Part shown: positions 37,433 through 47,369 of the stretch, piece by piece
Position numbering within the stretch: the stretch's first letter is position 1
Layout of the letters: each line of letters begins with the position of its first letter
Assembly (NCBI RefSeq): GCF_030295745.1
Contig: NZ_AP027291.1
Span: 2,914,001-2,978,000 of the forward strand
Direction of reading: 5' to 3'
DNA length: 64,000 bases
Source of the DNA: Mycolicibacterium sp. TUM20985
GTDB taxonomy: Bacteria > Actinomycetota > Actinomycetes > Mycobacteriales > Mycobacteriaceae
Program-made: the position numbers and the translations under genes
The notes under the pieces: model-generated
Databases searched by the model: none
Seen by the model: the letters and a program-made list of their open reading frames with translations, nothing else
Told to the model about the DNA's origin: nothing

Positions 37433-38125
37433 ATGCCTGTGCCGACGGTCGGCGCCGCGGCAACCACGCCCGCTGCCTCATCAAACCGACGCCCACGCAG
37501 CACGTTTCCCTTCGCCACCGGCCGGCGCTCCCGGTGCTTGGTGGCCGTCGTCGGGATGCTGCTCTCGTACTCCGTCGTGGGATGCGGTGAATCGGCGCGG
37601 GTGTCGTCCCAGACGCCACCAAGCGCCGCGGCTGCCGAAGAACCGCACAACCACGCTGACGTCCTATTTGCGCGCGACGCCATCGCACACGACAACCAAG
37701 CCGTCGCGTTGAGCAACCTGATGATCGGCAGAGACGACGTCGATCCCCGGATAGCCGGTGTCGCACGCCAAATCGCCGCCAGCAGCACCAGCCGAACGAA
37801 CGCCTTGCAGGCGCTTCTGCTGGACTGGGGTTTCGCCCCGGTGACCGCCAGTGCGTTCCCTCCAGCGGCCACGCCGTACGCGCCGGTTCAGCCGGGTGAG
37901 CACCCCTTGGCCTCCGACGGCGACTTCGGCCTCCTGCGCGATGCGGTCGGGCCACTCGCTACGGATGTGTTCGTCGACCTGATGATCAGGCAGCACCGGT
38001 TCGCGATCGCTGCTACGCGTGATCAACTGCAATCCGGTGTGCATCGTGGTGCGATGGCCATGGCGCGGTCAATCATCGAAAGCCTGCAGACCGAGACCTC
38101 GGCCATGGAGGCCCTAAACCGTTGA
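37433..38125 (+). CDS. Divergent DUF305 lipoprotein (second copy)
   Basis: 230 residues. A basic N terminus precedes a hydrophobic stretch and a lipobox-like SVVGCGES (near 46-50). Two DUF305 units are recognisable, but the HH pairs are altered: FARDAIAHDNQAVALSNLMI has HD and MIRQHRFAIAATRDQL has QH. That implies changed metal binding compared with the copy at 23401. Downstream neighbour ctaG is convergent. Confidence 0.7.
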   Translation: MPVPTVGAAATTPAASSNRRPRSTFPFATGRRSRCLVAVVGMLLSYSVVGCGESARVSSQTPPSAAAAEEPHNHADVLFARDAIAHDNQAVALSNLMIGRDDVDPRIAGVARQIAASSTSRTNALQALLLDWGFAPVTASAFPPAATPYAPVQPGEHPLASDGDFGLLRDAVGPLATDVFVDLMIRQHRFAIAATRDQLQSGVHRGAMAMARSIIESLQTETSAMEALNR

Positions 38126-38188
38126 GACGCCGGGGCAATGAGCGTTTCGTGGCCATGACGTGTCCGGCGGCTGTGCTGGCAGGACGCG

Positions 38189-39178
38189 TCAGCGGTCGTC
38201 GCTGGCGGCGCTGTCCACTGATCGTTGCGGCGACTCGTGTAGCCCGCGCAGGAACGCGTTGTACGCCGCCAGCTCAGCGGCGTCGCGTTCCACGTCGGCT
38301 TCCCGCTTGGTGGTCTGCGATTCCTCTTCGCGACGCCATCGGATGGCGAAGATCAGCGTCGTCAACACCGCGATGGGCTCGCCGTAGGACCACGCCAGGG
38401 CGCCGGCGACCGCCTGATCGGCGACCGGGTCGACGTTCCAGTTCGCCGGGGGGTGCGCGAAGGTGTCGGTCAGTGCTCGCGGCGCCATCATGAGGATGAC
38501 GCCGATGAAGACGTGCAGCGGCATCTCCACGAAGATGTCGAAGAACCGGCCCAGGTTGCTCTGTCGGACGGGCAGCGGACCGGTCGACAGGATTGGCAGG
38601 ATGAACAAGAGGCCGCTGGCCAGGAAGAACACCTGCAGCGCGACGTGGCCGCCGACGCTGGCTGCCACCGCGTCGAAGAGGTCGGACAGGTACAGGCCGT
38701 AGTAGCTGAGCAGGAAGATCGGAATGGTGAAGCCAGGGTGCAACAGCATCCGGGCGAGGCGGCAGCGCAGTCCACCCAATGCGGCGATCAGCACGTAACG
38801 TCCCAAACCACGATGAGGAGTGGACCTGAGCAACAGGCGACCGGGTGCACCGAGCACCAGGAGCGGCGGGACGAGAATCGACAGCGTGAGGTGCTGAAAC
38901 ATGAAGGCGCTGAACAGCCGGTAGCCGTAGCCGTCGATGGCCAGACCCGTCACGGCCGCCAAGGCGAGGCATCCGGCGAGGAAGCTCGCCGTGCGCAACA
39001 CGTTCCACTGGCGGCCCCGTGACCTGATGACCCCAACGGCGATGAGGTACCACACCCCTAAGCCGACTGCCAGGACGGGAAGTATTGGCACCGGTGGGGG
39101 AAGCCAGCCGAGCATCCCCAGTACCGACGGAGGCGCCGTGGGAACCACGACCTCACCAATCACGAGTGGGGCACCCAT
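38189..39178 (-). CDS. ctaG: CtaG-type copper insertion/assembly factor for cytochrome c oxidase
   Basis: About 330 residues with seven transmembrane helices of the caa3_CtaG family: FSAFMFQHLTLSILVPPLLVLGAP, SYYGLYLSDLF and EMPLHVFIGVILMM keep the His/Met positions of that family. The charged cytoplasmic tail is long. It follows the TlpA-like gene by 61 bp and is the last gene of the lnt-tlpA-ctaG operon. ATG 39178 fits the first helix; frames further upstream overlap tlpA. Expected to deliver copper for CuB/CuA of the CtaD/CtaE oxidase. Confidence 0.85.
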   Translation of the reverse strand: MGAPLVIGEVVVPTAPPSVLGMLGWLPPPVPILPVLAVGLGVWYLIAVGVIRSRGRQWNVLRTASFLAGCLALAAVTGLAIDGYGYRLFSAFMFQHLTLSILVPPLLVLGAPGRLLLRSTPHRGLGRYVLIAALGGLRCRLARMLLHPGFTIPIFLLSYYGLYLSDLFDAVAASVGGHVALQVFFLASGLLFILPILSTGPLPVRQSNLGRFFDIFVEMPLHVFIGVILMMAPRALTDTFAHPPANWNVDPVADQAVAGALAWSYGEPIAVLTTLIFAIRWRREEESQTTKREADVERDAAELAAYNAFLRGLHESPQRSVDSAASDDR

Positions 39179-39239
39179 TCTGCCGGGCGCGGAGCGGCTA
39201 CCGACGCCGTGACGGGGTTCGTTCCGGGGGCAACGCCGC

Positions 39240-39908
39240 TCATTGCCCAGGCCCGGGGTCGGTGGCGGCTTCGGCTGCGAGGCGCCGAACCACGGGTTCG
39301 AGATCCTCGGCCAACAATGCCCGCAGGAACACGGCGGCGACACGATGCCCCCGGTCCAAGACGATCGTGGACGGGATCACCGTCGTGGGATACCTGGCCC
39401 CCAGGGCGATCATCGTGCGCATCGGTGGGTCATAGATGGACGGGAAGGTGACGTTGCGGTCGACGATGAAGTCCACTGCGGCTTGGCGGTTGTTGTCGCG
39501 GACGTCGATCCCCAGGAAGGCGACTCCCTCGGCGCGCGTCGCCTCATACACTTGCTGCAACTCAGGCATCTCGGTGCGGCAGGGGCCACACCACTGGCCC
39601 CACACGTTGATCACCACGACTTGGCCGGCGAAGTCATCGAGGGACACCGTGCGATTTGGGTCCATCAGATCGGGCCCCCGTATCGTTCCGGGGCGACCTC
39701 GGTCCTGTGGCGGGTCGTAGAAGATGTCGATTTGTCCACCCGGCGCGACGAATTCGAACGTGCCGCCTTGGGCGACGGCGTCGTCGCCGCCGGCACATCC
39801 GATGACTGCAGCGCCCATCAGAACCGCGGCCATGGCAGCGGCGGCGCGCCGCCGAAGGGGCGGGCGATGTTGGACATCGCAGTGTGTGGACTTGCTATCG
39901 CTGCTCGC
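39240..39908 (-). CDS. TlpA/ResA-like thioredoxin lipoprotein
   Basis: About 222 residues. Lipobox VIGCAGG follows a signal helix; the thioredoxin domain has NVWGQWCGPCRTEMPEL (CGPC) and the cis-Pro region TTVIPSTIVLD. Such proteins reduce apocytochrome or CuA-site thiols using electrons from CcdA. Its GTG lies inside the last codons of lnt (overlap of 14 bp), so translation is coupled. Lnt could acylate this very lipoprotein. Confidence 0.85.
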   Translation of the reverse strand, partial: ASSDSKSTHCDVQHRPPLRRRAAAAMAAVLMGAAVIGCAGGDDAVAQGGTFEFVAPGGQIDIFYDPPQDRGRPGTIRGPDLMDPNRTVSLDDFAGQVVVINVWGQWCGPCRTEMPELQQVYEATRAEGVAFLGIDVRDNNRQAAVDFIVDRNVTFPSIYDPPMRTMIALGARYPTTVIPSTIVLDRGHRVAAVFLRALLAEDLEPVVRRLAAEAATDPGPGQ

Positions 39909-41541
39909 CACTGGCTGCCACTCCCGCCTGCGAAACGGTCTGGCATGCCCGGCGTCTCCAGGTAGCCGCGGCGATCGCACCACCGCTGATGATGAGAAGC
40001 AGAGTTTGCAGGGACGGCGCCCACCGGGTCGCGGGGGACTCCTTAGACGTCGGCGTCACCGCGTCCACGAGGTATGCAGCCGTGAAGAATTCGGTCTCGC
40101 GCGTCACCGTTCCGTCGGGTTCGATGATAGCGCTGATACCGGTGGTGGCGGCGACGACGACGGGCCGGTCATGTTCTATTGCACGAATCTTGGCAAACGC
40201 CAACTGTTGTCGACTCATCGTTTCGTTGAACGTCGCGTTGTTCGACGGCACGACCAGCACTTGTGCACCGTTGCGCACGGCATCTCGCGGCGCCCGGTCG
40301 AAGACCACTTCCCAACACGTGGTGACGCCGACCGTCGTTCCCGCGACTTGGACTACGCCCGCGCCGTTGCCGGGCACGAAGTTGCCCGCTCGGTCGGCGT
40401 AGTTGGAGAAGTTCTGGACGACGTTGCGAAGGGGCAAGTATTCGCCGAAGGGCTGCAGGATCTTCTTGTCGTGGCGTTCGCCTGGGCCACTGCTGGGCGA
40501 CCACACGATCACGCTGTTCGTGGCGGTGGCCGGCTCAGACGCCGCCGGGGTGGGCCCGGCCAGTACCGCTCCCACCATGATGGGCGCCGCTACGGCGTAC
40601 ACCGCGGACGATATCTGCGCTGCCGCGATGGGATCGAGGAGGGGATCGACGTCCGAGGAGTTCTCCGGCCAGATCACTAGCTGTGGTCGATCGACGGTGC
40701 CCGCAGCGACGTCGTCGGCGAGTCGCAGGGTTTCCTCGACGTGGTTGGCCAGCACCGCGCGGCGTTGTGCGTTGAAGTCCAGGCCAAGCCGTGGCACGTT
40801 TCCTTGCACTGCGGCGACGGTGAGCGTCTCGGATGCCTCGGCGCCGCTGCGCTTCCCGACGAGCATGCTCGACGCCAGGCAGCCCAGGACCACCAACAGC
40901 AACGCCAATGCCGCGTGAACCGCGATCGGGTCGGCGAGCAGGCGTGTTCGCCGCCGAACACGACCCGCCAGCACGGATACCAGGAATCCGGAGAGGACGA
41001 CGATGAGCGACACCAGCGTCACACCGCCGATCCGCGCGTATGAGGCTAGCGGCCCATCAGCCTGACCGAAACCTACGACGCCCCAAGGAAATCCGCCGAA
41101 CGGGATACTGCACTTGAGCCACTCGATGCTCACCCAACACGACGCCCACCAGAGCGGCCAGCCAGGGAGTCGGCGCAATGTGACCGCAACGCCGCCGAAG
41201 AGAGCGGGGAACAGTGCGCACATCGTGCTGAGGGCGACCCATGGGAGGGCTCCGACGAAGATGCCGGTCCACGGAAGCAGTGGCAGGTAGAACGACAAGC
41301 CGAACAGGAACCCGAACCCCATCCCACCGATCGCCGTCGTCGAACGGTCGCCGAGCACCCATGCCAGCAGAGCGAAGCCGACGATCGCGGCGGGCCACAC
41401 ACCGTATGGCGGGAAGCTGGCGCATACGGCCAACCCGGCGGCCACTGCCAACGCGACCCGACACCACTTCGCCCGCATCCAGCTACGGCGATCCCGACAC
41501 TGGGTGGGCATTCCCGAACGTCGGGTCCGCGTCGTGGACAA
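39895..41541 (-). CDS. lnt: Apolipoprotein N-acyltransferase
   Basis: Transfers the third acyl chain to lipoproteins. 548 residues: eight N-terminal helices, then a nitrilase-like domain with the Glu-Lys-Cys triad in LVIWPENSSDVDP, RHDKKILQPFGEYLPLR and GVTTCWEVVFD. All three are present. No glycosyltransferase (Ppm1) domain is fused, unlike the Lnt-Ppm1 pair of M. tuberculosis. ATG 41541, or 41511, is the start. First gene of an operon divergent from the third ldt, sharing operator L. Confidence 0.9.
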   Translation of the reverse strand: MSTTRTRRSGMPTQCRDRRSWMRAKWCRVALAVAAGLAVCASFPPYGVWPAAIVGFALLAWVLGDRSTTAIGGMGFGFLFGLSFYLPLLPWTGIFVGALPWVALSTMCALFPALFGGVAVTLRRLPGWPLWWASCWVSIEWLKCSIPFGGFPWGVVGFGQADGPLASYARIGGVTLVSLIVVLSGFLVSVLAGRVRRRTRLLADPIAVHAALALLLVVLGCLASSMLVGKRSGAEASETLTVAAVQGNVPRLGLDFNAQRRAVLANHVEETLRLADDVAAGTVDRPQLVIWPENSSDVDPLLDPIAAAQISSAVYAVAAPIMVGAVLAGPTPAASEPATATNSVIVWSPSSGPGERHDKKILQPFGEYLPLRNVVQNFSNYADRAGNFVPGNGAGVVQVAGTTVGVTTCWEVVFDRAPRDAVRNGAQVLVVPSNNATFNETMSRQQLAFAKIRAIEHDRPVVVAATTGISAIIEPDGTVTRETEFFTAAYLVDAVTPTSKESPATRWAPSLQTLLLIISGGAIAAATWRRRACQTVSQAGVAASGEQR

Positions 41542-41607
41542 GCGCTACCTCCGTGGCCAGGCAGAACGAGCGCGCCCGCCTCGGGACCGGAACATCTCGG
41601 ATCTCCT

Positions 41608-41626
41608 CTACGTAGATAGTACGTAA
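41608..41626. promoter_or_regulatory. BlaI-type operator L in a divergent promoter
   Basis: CTACGTAGATAGTACGTAA fits CTAC-N11-GTAA. It is the only such site in the 120-bp gap between lnt and the third ldt, 67 bp from the former and 36 bp from the latter, so it can serve both directions. Confidence 0.6.
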
Positions 41627-41661
41627 GATGTTGGTGTGACAGTTCCACGACGAAGGACGGG

Positions 41662-42906
41662 ATGACCCTGATGAGGGGGATCGACTCCGCGGCGACCACC
41701 CGGCGCAGGGGCATCTGGTGGACGACGGTGGCATTGTTGACCACCGCAGGCGTGGTCCTCGGCGTGAGCGCGTGCGGCGGTCCGACGCCGCCGCCCCAGC
41801 AGCCCGAAGCCATCGTCGACAAGGGCACCCCGTACGCCGACCTCCTCGTCCCCGATGTACGGACGTCGGTCACCGAGGGCGCCGTGGGAGTCTCGGTGGA
41901 CTCGCCGGTGACGGTCAACGCGGCGACCGGTGTCCTCGGGGCGGTGACCTTGGTCAACGAACAGGGGCGCGCGGTCAAGGGTGACCTGAGCGCTGATGGC
42001 GTCACGTGGCGCTCGGCGGAGCCCCTGGGCTACAACCGCACGTACACCTTGAACGCCGAGGCGCTGGGCCTCGGTGGCGTCGCCCGCAGCACAGCGACGT
42101 TCGCAACCGCGTCGCCGAAGAGCCTCACCATGCCCTACGTGCTACCCAATGACGGTGAGGTCGTCGGCGTCGGCCAACCCATTTCCGTGCGTTTCGATGA
42201 GAACATCCCCGACCGGCTCGCCGCTCAGCGAGCCATCGCCGTCACGACCGAACCTCCCGTGGAGGGCGCCTTCTACTGGCTCAGCGATCGCGAGGTGCGT
42301 TGGCGCCCAGCGCAGTACTGGAAGCCCGGAACGGCGGTCAACGTCGAGGTCAACACCTACGGCGTCGACCTGGGCCAAGGATTGTTCGGCCAGGAAGACG
42401 TCTCACGCAACTTCACGGTTGGTGACGAGGTCATCGCGACGGCAGACGACGCCACCAAGACGATGACCGTGCGCGTCAACGGCGCGGTGGTCAGAACCAT
42501 GCCGATCTCCATGGGAAAGAACTCCTCTCCCACCGACAACGGCACGTACATCATCGGCGACCGATACTCGTTCCTCGTCATGGACTCCTCGACCTACGGC
42601 GTCCCGGTGAACTCAGCCGAGGGATACCGCACCGAGGTCAACTGGGCCACTCAGATGTCCTACAGTGGGATCTACGTTCACTCCGCACCGTGGTCGGTGG
42701 GCAGCCAGGGCCGCGCCAACGTCAGCCATGGCTGCCTCAACGTCAACCCCGACAACGCCAAGTGGTTCTACGACACGGCCAAGCGCGGAGACGTCGTCCA
42801 GGTCATCAACACCGTCGGGCCCACGCTGCCCGGCATCGACGGGCTCGGCGATTGGAACATTCCATGGGATCAATGGAAGGCGGGCAACGCTACCGTCAGT
42901 GGCTAG
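41662..42906 (+). CDS. L,D-transpeptidase, LdtMt2-like lipoprotein (third of three)
   Basis: 414 residues. AAGGA precedes ATG 41662. A lipobox-like GVSACGGP follows the signal helix, so it may be a lipoprotein, as LdtMt2 is thought to be. Two Ig-like domains (about 60-145 and 145-240) and a YkuD domain (about 245-385) with IYVHSAPW and VSHGCLNVN; catalytic Cys near residue 358. The Trp-rich end (DWNIPWDQW) matches the first Ldt. Its stop overlaps that of the convergent NlpC/P60 gene. Confidence 0.92.
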   Translation: MTLMRGIDSAATTRRRGIWWTTVALLTTAGVVLGVSACGGPTPPPQQPEAIVDKGTPYADLLVPDVRTSVTEGAVGVSVDSPVTVNAATGVLGAVTLVNEQGRAVKGDLSADGVTWRSAEPLGYNRTYTLNAEALGLGGVARSTATFATASPKSLTMPYVLPNDGEVVGVGQPISVRFDENIPDRLAAQRAIAVTTEPPVEGAFYWLSDREVRWRPAQYWKPGTAVNVEVNTYGVDLGQGLFGQEDVSRNFTVGDEVIATADDATKTMTVRVNGAVVRTMPISMGKNSSPTDNGTYIIGDRYSFLVMDSSTYGVPVNSAEGYRTEVNWATQMSYSGIYVHSAPWSVGSQGRANVSHGCLNVNPDNAKWFYDTAKRGDVVQVINTVGPTLPGIDGLGDWNIPWDQWKAGNATVSG

Positions 42907-44015
42907 TAGCGCCGCACGTTGTAGATGGGCGCCGACGATATCGGAGCCACCCTCACCGGCGTTCCATACGTCGAGGCGTGCACCATGTTTCCATCACCAA
43001 TGTAGATGCCCGCATGTGAGGCGTCGGAGTAGAACGTGACGATGTCACCGGGCTGGACGTCGGACGCCGCGACGGGCTGTCCCCCCGCCGCAAGCGCTTG
43101 GCTCGATCGCGGGAGTGACTTGCCGTTCTGCAGGAACGCCCACTTGATCAGCCCCGAGCAGTCGAATGCGTCCGGCCCCGTGGCGCCCCAGGAGTACGGC
43201 GCACCCACCCGGGTCAGTGCCGCCTGCACGACGGGCATCCCGTCCCCCGCCGAACCGGGCAACGCTGCGGTGGTGTCCGGCAGCGACGGCTCGGGCATCG
43301 CGACGATGGCGGGGTCAGTGGGCGGCGGCGACTGCTCGGCGGGCACGGGCCCCGGGTCGGCCAGCACCGAGCGCTGCTCGGGAGTCAACACCCGGTACAG
43401 CGCCTCCACTTGGGTTATCTGCCCGCGTAGCCGACTCTGCCTGGCCTGCAGGCCATCACGGACCGACGTCGCCTGCTCGGCTGCCGCCCGTGCTTGCAGC
43501 GTCGATGCCTCCGCAGCGCGAGCGGCCACGTCGGCACGCGTCGACGCCGCCCGGAATGCCGTCATGCGCTCCGAGATCTGGCGGGCCATGACCTCCTTCA
43601 CCGACAGGTCGTCGAGCAGTCGTTGCGGTGATTGCGCCGTCAACACCGTGCTGACACCGGTGGAACCGCCCATGTAGGACGCCGCCGCCGCAGCATCGAC
43701 CGCGTCCTGATATCTGCCCAGGTCGGCTCGCGCGGCGGCCAACGCCCAGGATTCCGCACGCTGGCGATCCTCGGCCCCGCGTCGCGCTGCCAGCTTGGCC
43801 TCGAGATCCAGTTGAGCAGAGTAAATGGCTTCGGCGGTCCGCTCGGCTTCCCGTGATAGCTCCGTCATACGCGCCAACGCGTCGGATGCCGGGTCCGCCC
43901 GACCAGTGCCCGCTGAATTTCCGAGCGTCACCGCCACCAAGACTGCCCCGACGAGAGCAACAGTCGATTGGCATATCGGAGCAGAACGGCCGAATCTCAA
44001 GACGTGGATCCTCAC
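42903..44015 (-). CDS. NlpC/P60 endopeptidase with N-terminal coiled coil (RipA/RipC-like)
   Basis: 370 residues: signal peptide to about residue 40, long helical coiled coil (about 42-215), Pro-rich linker and NlpC/P60 domain (about 250-370) with [19 protein letters not shown] (Cys), [13 protein letters not shown] (His) and NMVHAS. RipA-like enzymes cut stem peptides for daughter-cell separation and are autoinhibited by the coiled coil. Operator M lies 13 bp upstream of the GTG start. The three-gene group ldt, ripA-like and M23 gives both cross-link making and cutting under one type of operator. Confidence 0.88.
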   Translation of the reverse strand: MRIHVLRFGRSAPICQSTVALVGAVLVAVTLGNSAGTGRADPASDALARMTELSREAERTAEAIYSAQLDLEAKLAARRGAEDRQRAESWALAAARADLGRYQDAVDAAAAASYMGGSTGVSTVLTAQSPQRLLDDLSVKEVMARQISERMTAFRAASTRADVAARAAEASTLQARAAAEQATSVRDGLQARQSRLRGQITQVEALYRVLTPEQRSVLADPGPVPAEQSPPPTDPAIVAMPEPSLPDTTAALPGSAGDGMPVVQAALTRVGAPYSWGATGPDAFDCSGLIKWAFLQNGKSLPRSSQALAAGGQPVAASDVQPGDIVTFYSDASHAGIYIGDGNMVHASTYGTPVRVAPISSAPIYNVRRY

Positions 44016-44028
44016 ACCGCAGGGACAT

Positions 44029-44047
44029 CTATGGTTTAGCTACGTAG
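44029..44047. promoter_or_regulatory. BlaI-type operator M
   Basis: CTATGGTTTAGCTACGTAG matches CTAN-N11-GTAG with one change in the left arm, directly ahead of the coiled-coil NlpC/P60 gene. The 44048-44225 stretch holds no gene. Confidence 0.5.
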
Positions 44048-44225
44048 GTCACGGAAAGGTTACGATTAAACGCGCCCAATGTCCACGTATGCGAATCGTG
44101 TCGCGGCCGTGCACACCGGTTCGCCCGGAGGGTGACCCCTATAGGCATCGCGAAACCTTCACGAGTGCAACGTGTCACGAAGTGGCAGCAACCTTGTATT
44201 GACGTGAGTTCCGGCGACGACACGT

Positions 44226-44256
44226 CACTACCTACTATGTGCCACAGTAGGTAGTG
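44226..44256. promoter_or_regulatory. BlaI-type operator N with 11-bp perfect arms
   Basis: CACTACCTACT and AGTAGGTAGTG are perfect inverted repeats around ATGTGCCAC; the core CTAC-N11-GTAG is at 44232-44250. This is the longest dyad of the set and lies 39 bp upstream of ctaE. Confidence 0.75.
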
Positions 44257-44295
44257 ACTCAGTAGATGAACCGTGGACTTGGCGCGAGGAACGAC

Positions 44296-44889
44296 ATGAC
44301 AAGCGGAACCGCCATCACGGCGCGGGTTCACTCACTCAATCGACCCAACATGGTCGCCGTCGGCACCATCGTCTGGCTCTCCAGCGAGCTGATGTTCTTC
44401 GCGGGGTTGTTCGCGATGTACTTCACCGCCCGCGCGCAGTCCGAGGCGTGGCCCCCACCCCCCACGGAACTCAACCTCGCCCTCGCCGTACCCGTGACGT
44501 TGATCCTGATCGCGTCCTCCTTCACCTGTCAGATGGGAGTCTTCGCCGCCGAACGCGGCGACGTGTTCGGCTTACGCCGCTGGTACGTCGCCACCTTCGC
44601 CATGGGGCTGCTCTTCGTACTCGGACAGGCCTATGAGTACTACAACCTCGTGCGCGAGGGAACCACCATCTCCAGCAGCGCCTACGGCTCGGTCTTCTAC
44701 CTGACCACTGGTTTTCACGGGCTGCACGTCATCGGCGGTCTTGTCGCCTTCATCATGTTGCTCATGCGCACGCGCATGAGCAAGTTCACCCCCGCCCAGG
44801 CGACGGCGGCCATCGTCGTCTCCTACTACTGGCACTTCGTGGACATCGTGTGGATCGCGCTGTTCGCCACCATTTACTTCGTACGGTGA
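44296..44889 (+). CDS. ctaE: Cytochrome c oxidase subunit III
   Basis: 197 residues with five transmembrane helices, the short subunit III form of actinobacteria. [43 protein letters not shown] and [15 protein letters not shown] are family landmarks. GAGGAA stands before ATG 44296; ATG 44266 is possible but lacks one. Stabilises proton uptake in subunit I; with ctaD and ctaG it supplies much of a spare oxidase, but no subunit II gene is in the window. Confidence 0.92.
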   Translation: MTSGTAITARVHSLNRPNMVAVGTIVWLSSELMFFAGLFAMYFTARAQSEAWPPPPTELNLALAVPVTLILIASSFTCQMGVFAAERGDVFGLRRWYVATFAMGLLFVLGQAYEYYNLVREGTTISSSAYGSVFYLTTGFHGLHVIGGLVAFIMLLMRTRMSKFTPAQATAAIVVSYYWHFVDIVWIALFATIYFVR

Positions 44890-45236
44890 CCACGGGCCCG
44901 CCATGCTCGCATCGCCGAGTCTGGCGGGTGCTTGCTAGACGAACGGGTAGTGCGCTCATACTTTTGCTCACCACCGTCGTCCTCGAATGTGCGCCAACCG
45001 CGGCTTCGTCGGTCGCCGTAGAACCGGGGCGAGCGTCGTCGCCGACGGCGCCGGCCTCTCCGAGCCCTTCGGTTCCGACGCCCACCACGCACTCGTACGA
45101 CGACGCGGACATCGAGCAACGATCCGAAGGTTCCAGTCCCGCGCTGTGGATCCTGGTGGGCGCCCTGGCCGGACTCGTCGCCATTGGGGCCATCTTGCTG
45201 CGCGCCGGCACGTCACCGCGCGATCACCACGTGTGA
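44886..45236 (+). CDS. Small two-helix membrane protein coupled to ctaE
   Basis: 116 residues. The GTG overlaps the ctaE stop (GTGA), so translation is coupled. N-terminal hydrophobic stretch ([20 protein letters not shown]) may be a signal or anchor; a Ser/Thr/Pro spacer with an acidic end follows, then a second helix ([20 protein letters not shown]) and a short basic tail with HH. It stands where actinobacterial oxidase operons often carry a small accessory subunit or cytochrome partner. No named family recognised. Confidence 0.6.
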   Translation: MTTGPPCSHRRVWRVLARRTGSALILLLTTVVLECAPTAASSVAVEPGRASSPTAPASPSPSVPTPTTHSYDDADIEQRSEGSSPALWILVGALAGLVAIGAILLRAGTSPRDHHV

Positions 45237-45252
45237 GGCGTGGTCCGGGTTC

Positions 45253-46495
45253 AGCCATCGAACAACAGATACAACCCCGAGAAGGTGTACCCCACCATCG
45301 TGAGCATGATCGCCAACTGACCGATGATCTGATGCCGTCTAGGAAGCAGGTGCAGAGCCCGGTCGTGGGCCTCGACGACCGCGACGATGCGCCCGATCAC
45401 GACACAGGAAACCTTGAGTATCCACAACAACGACGGGTCCTGAGACAGCCGTAGAAGACGTCAGTGGAGTCCAATCCGAGCAGGTGCCAACCTCGACCCG
45501 GGGGTCGGCCAATCGCACGATCGTCTCCTGGCTGCGCTCCACCAGATAGGACAAGTAGTGGGCGAAGATGTAGCCGACGACGATCGGAATCAACGAGTGC
45601 GCCAATTCGCCGGGCAGCCACCGACGTCTGTCCGCCGTCACCCCGCCGGTGGCCCTTGCCGCGGCCCAGGAGGTCACGCCGACGACCGAGACGAACACAA
45701 CCAGGCCGACGGTTCGGAGCAGGGAGGCGGCCCAGGCCTCGCTGGGCACGGGTACTGACGCCGCACACTGGTCGACGAGGTTTCGGAAGGCGGGCGACTG
45801 CGAGAAACCGCCGAAGGCCGTGGACCCGACCAGCACCGCGAGGACGGACACCCCTCCCGGACTCACGGGCATGGTCGTCAGATGGTCCATCGGATTGATC
45901 GCCGTGATCCGGCCAGTGACGGGGCTGCGACGGAACGGAGCCAGCCGCGACACCGCCATACTGTAGACCTCGAACGGAGCGGCCCGGGCGAAACACCGCG
46001 AGCCGAACGCCCACGCGCCCAACAACATCAGGACGGTGTACGCCAACAGCCAGGATCTGATTGCCACCAGCGAACCGGCATCAGGACTGGCCAGTTCGAG
46101 CCACGCGAAGATCAGCAGACCGAACGCCGCCGGCCGGCATCCCCATGTCAGCGGATACTTGCGCATTGCGGGCCGATCAGATGTCTTCCGGCGCGTCATC
46201 CCGCGTAAGCGCCACACCGTGCGCAACGGCGAGACGGCCCTCCAGACCGGGCCGATCAGCACCGAAACGGCGACCAGCCCGACCCAGAGCAGCACGCAGA
46301 ACACCTCAGGCAAGGCGTTGTCGCTGCCGTCCGGCCCGAACAAGGCCGCGATACTACCCAGACCGCGAACAGGAGAGCCGTCAGCGCAACGCCCCAGCGC
46401 ACGGGACACCGTCTCGGCAGAGGCGTCCGCACCTATCGCCTAGGTCCGTACGTACCATCCCCATAGGTCGCAGACCGAAACATACACTCGGGTGT
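45253..46495 (-). pseudogene. Polytopic membrane protein broken by several frameshifts
   Basis: The central frame encodes a multi-helix protein (PEVFCVLLWVGLVAVSVLIGP, then GPVWRAVSPLRTVWRL) of a family often labelled fenitrothion hydrolase in mycobacteria, without proof of that activity. The parts that should flank it are in other frames: WGVALTALLFAVW near 46370, GRGWHLLGLDSTDVFYG near 45480, and LSQDPSLLWILKVSCVV followed by a last helix ending FSGLYLLFDG at 45253. At least three frameshifts are needed, so it is a real pseudogene. Such genes sit next to copC in related islands, as here. Confidence 0.65.
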
Positions 46496-46538
46496 GGGCG
46501 GCACGTAGCCGCACTTGCTATCGAACTGAAGGAGGACC

Positions 46539-47165
46539 GTGACCAAGACCGTCCTGCGCACCATCGCGGCGTCGCTGATAGCGCTGGTCCTCTCATTGCT
46601 GGGAGCGGGCATCGCCGCCGCTCACACTGCGCTCGTGGATTCCGATCCTGCCAGGGACGCGAACCTAACATCGTCGCCGACCGCGATCCTGTTGACCTTC
46701 AGCGAAGACATCAACCCCGCGTTCGCCACCGTCGTCGTCAGCGGTGCCGACGGCCGCAACTGGGTGTCTGGATCTCCCAAAGTAGAAGGGCCGCGTCTGA
46801 CCGCTGTCGTGGGGCCGAACCGCCCCGCTACCGGCGTGTACACCGTCGGCTACCGCGTGGTGTCAACCGATGGCCACCCCGTGACCGGGTCCTACACCTT
46901 CACCATCGCCGGCGTTCCCGGCGAGGGGCCACCCTCGCCCGCACCGACCGAACCCGCACCGAACGCCGGCGCTGCGCCTTCACAATCAGCCCCCGAGGGG
47001 TCGGACACCAAGACAACGGTCATCACCGCAGCCGTTGCCGGCCTGGCCCTCGGTGCGGCGATCGCCTTCTGGCAATCGAGGAAGCACCGGCGCAAGGATG
47101 CAGCCGCCGACGCAATGGGACCGGCGAATCCCACCGACCTCGGCGAGGAATCTGACACGCGGTAA
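46539..47165 (+). CDS. CopC/YcnJ-like copper-binding exported protein with C-terminal anchor
   Basis: 208 residues. Signal peptide ends at IAAAHTALV, leaving His as residue 1 of the mature protein, the Cu(II) ligand of CopC. The beta-barrel has SEDINPAFATVVVSG, YTVGYRVVSTDGHPVTGSYTF (second His) and ends with a Pro-rich spacer and one transmembrane helix (about 160-180) followed by a basic cytoplasmic tail. GAAGGAGGA precedes the GTG start. Holds copper outside the membrane, perhaps for the oxidase. Confidence 0.85.
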   Translation: MTKTVLRTIAASLIALVLSLLGAGIAAAHTALVDSDPARDANLTSSPTAILLTFSEDINPAFATVVVSGADGRNWVSGSPKVEGPRLTAVVGPNRPATGVYTVGYRVVSTDGHPVTGSYTFTIAGVPGEGPPSPAPTEPAPNAGAAPSQSAPEGSDTKTTVITAAVAGLALGAAIAFWQSRKHRRKDAAADAMGPANPTDLGEESDTR

Positions 47166-47350
47166 CCGCGGTTCAGTGGCGCAACGGCGGCGTCATCATG
47201 GAACAGCGGCGGTCCGAGGTGACCAGCGCGGTCACCGGTACATGACCGACACTGCCAACCGAACCCGATGGCTGTGGCACGCCGGGCCCCGGGACTCACG
47301 GCTCGCTAATCGTCGAGTGGCACCTCGAGTTTTTCATGGATATCCGCAGT

Positions 47351-47369
47351 TATACATGTCCTTGCATAC
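47351..47369. promoter_or_regulatory. Motif Z4, TATACATG...GCATAC
   Basis: TATACATGTCCTTGCATAC recalls motifs Z2 and Z3 but no gene follows that could be its target. The stretch 47166-47725 holds no supportable gene and may mark the junction between the island and the integrative element. Confidence 0.3.

Noticed and set aside
46441..46460. TAGGTCCGTACGTACC upstream of copC as another BlaI-type site
   Set aside because: Palindromic TACGTA is there but the CTAC-N11-GTAG spacing is not met.
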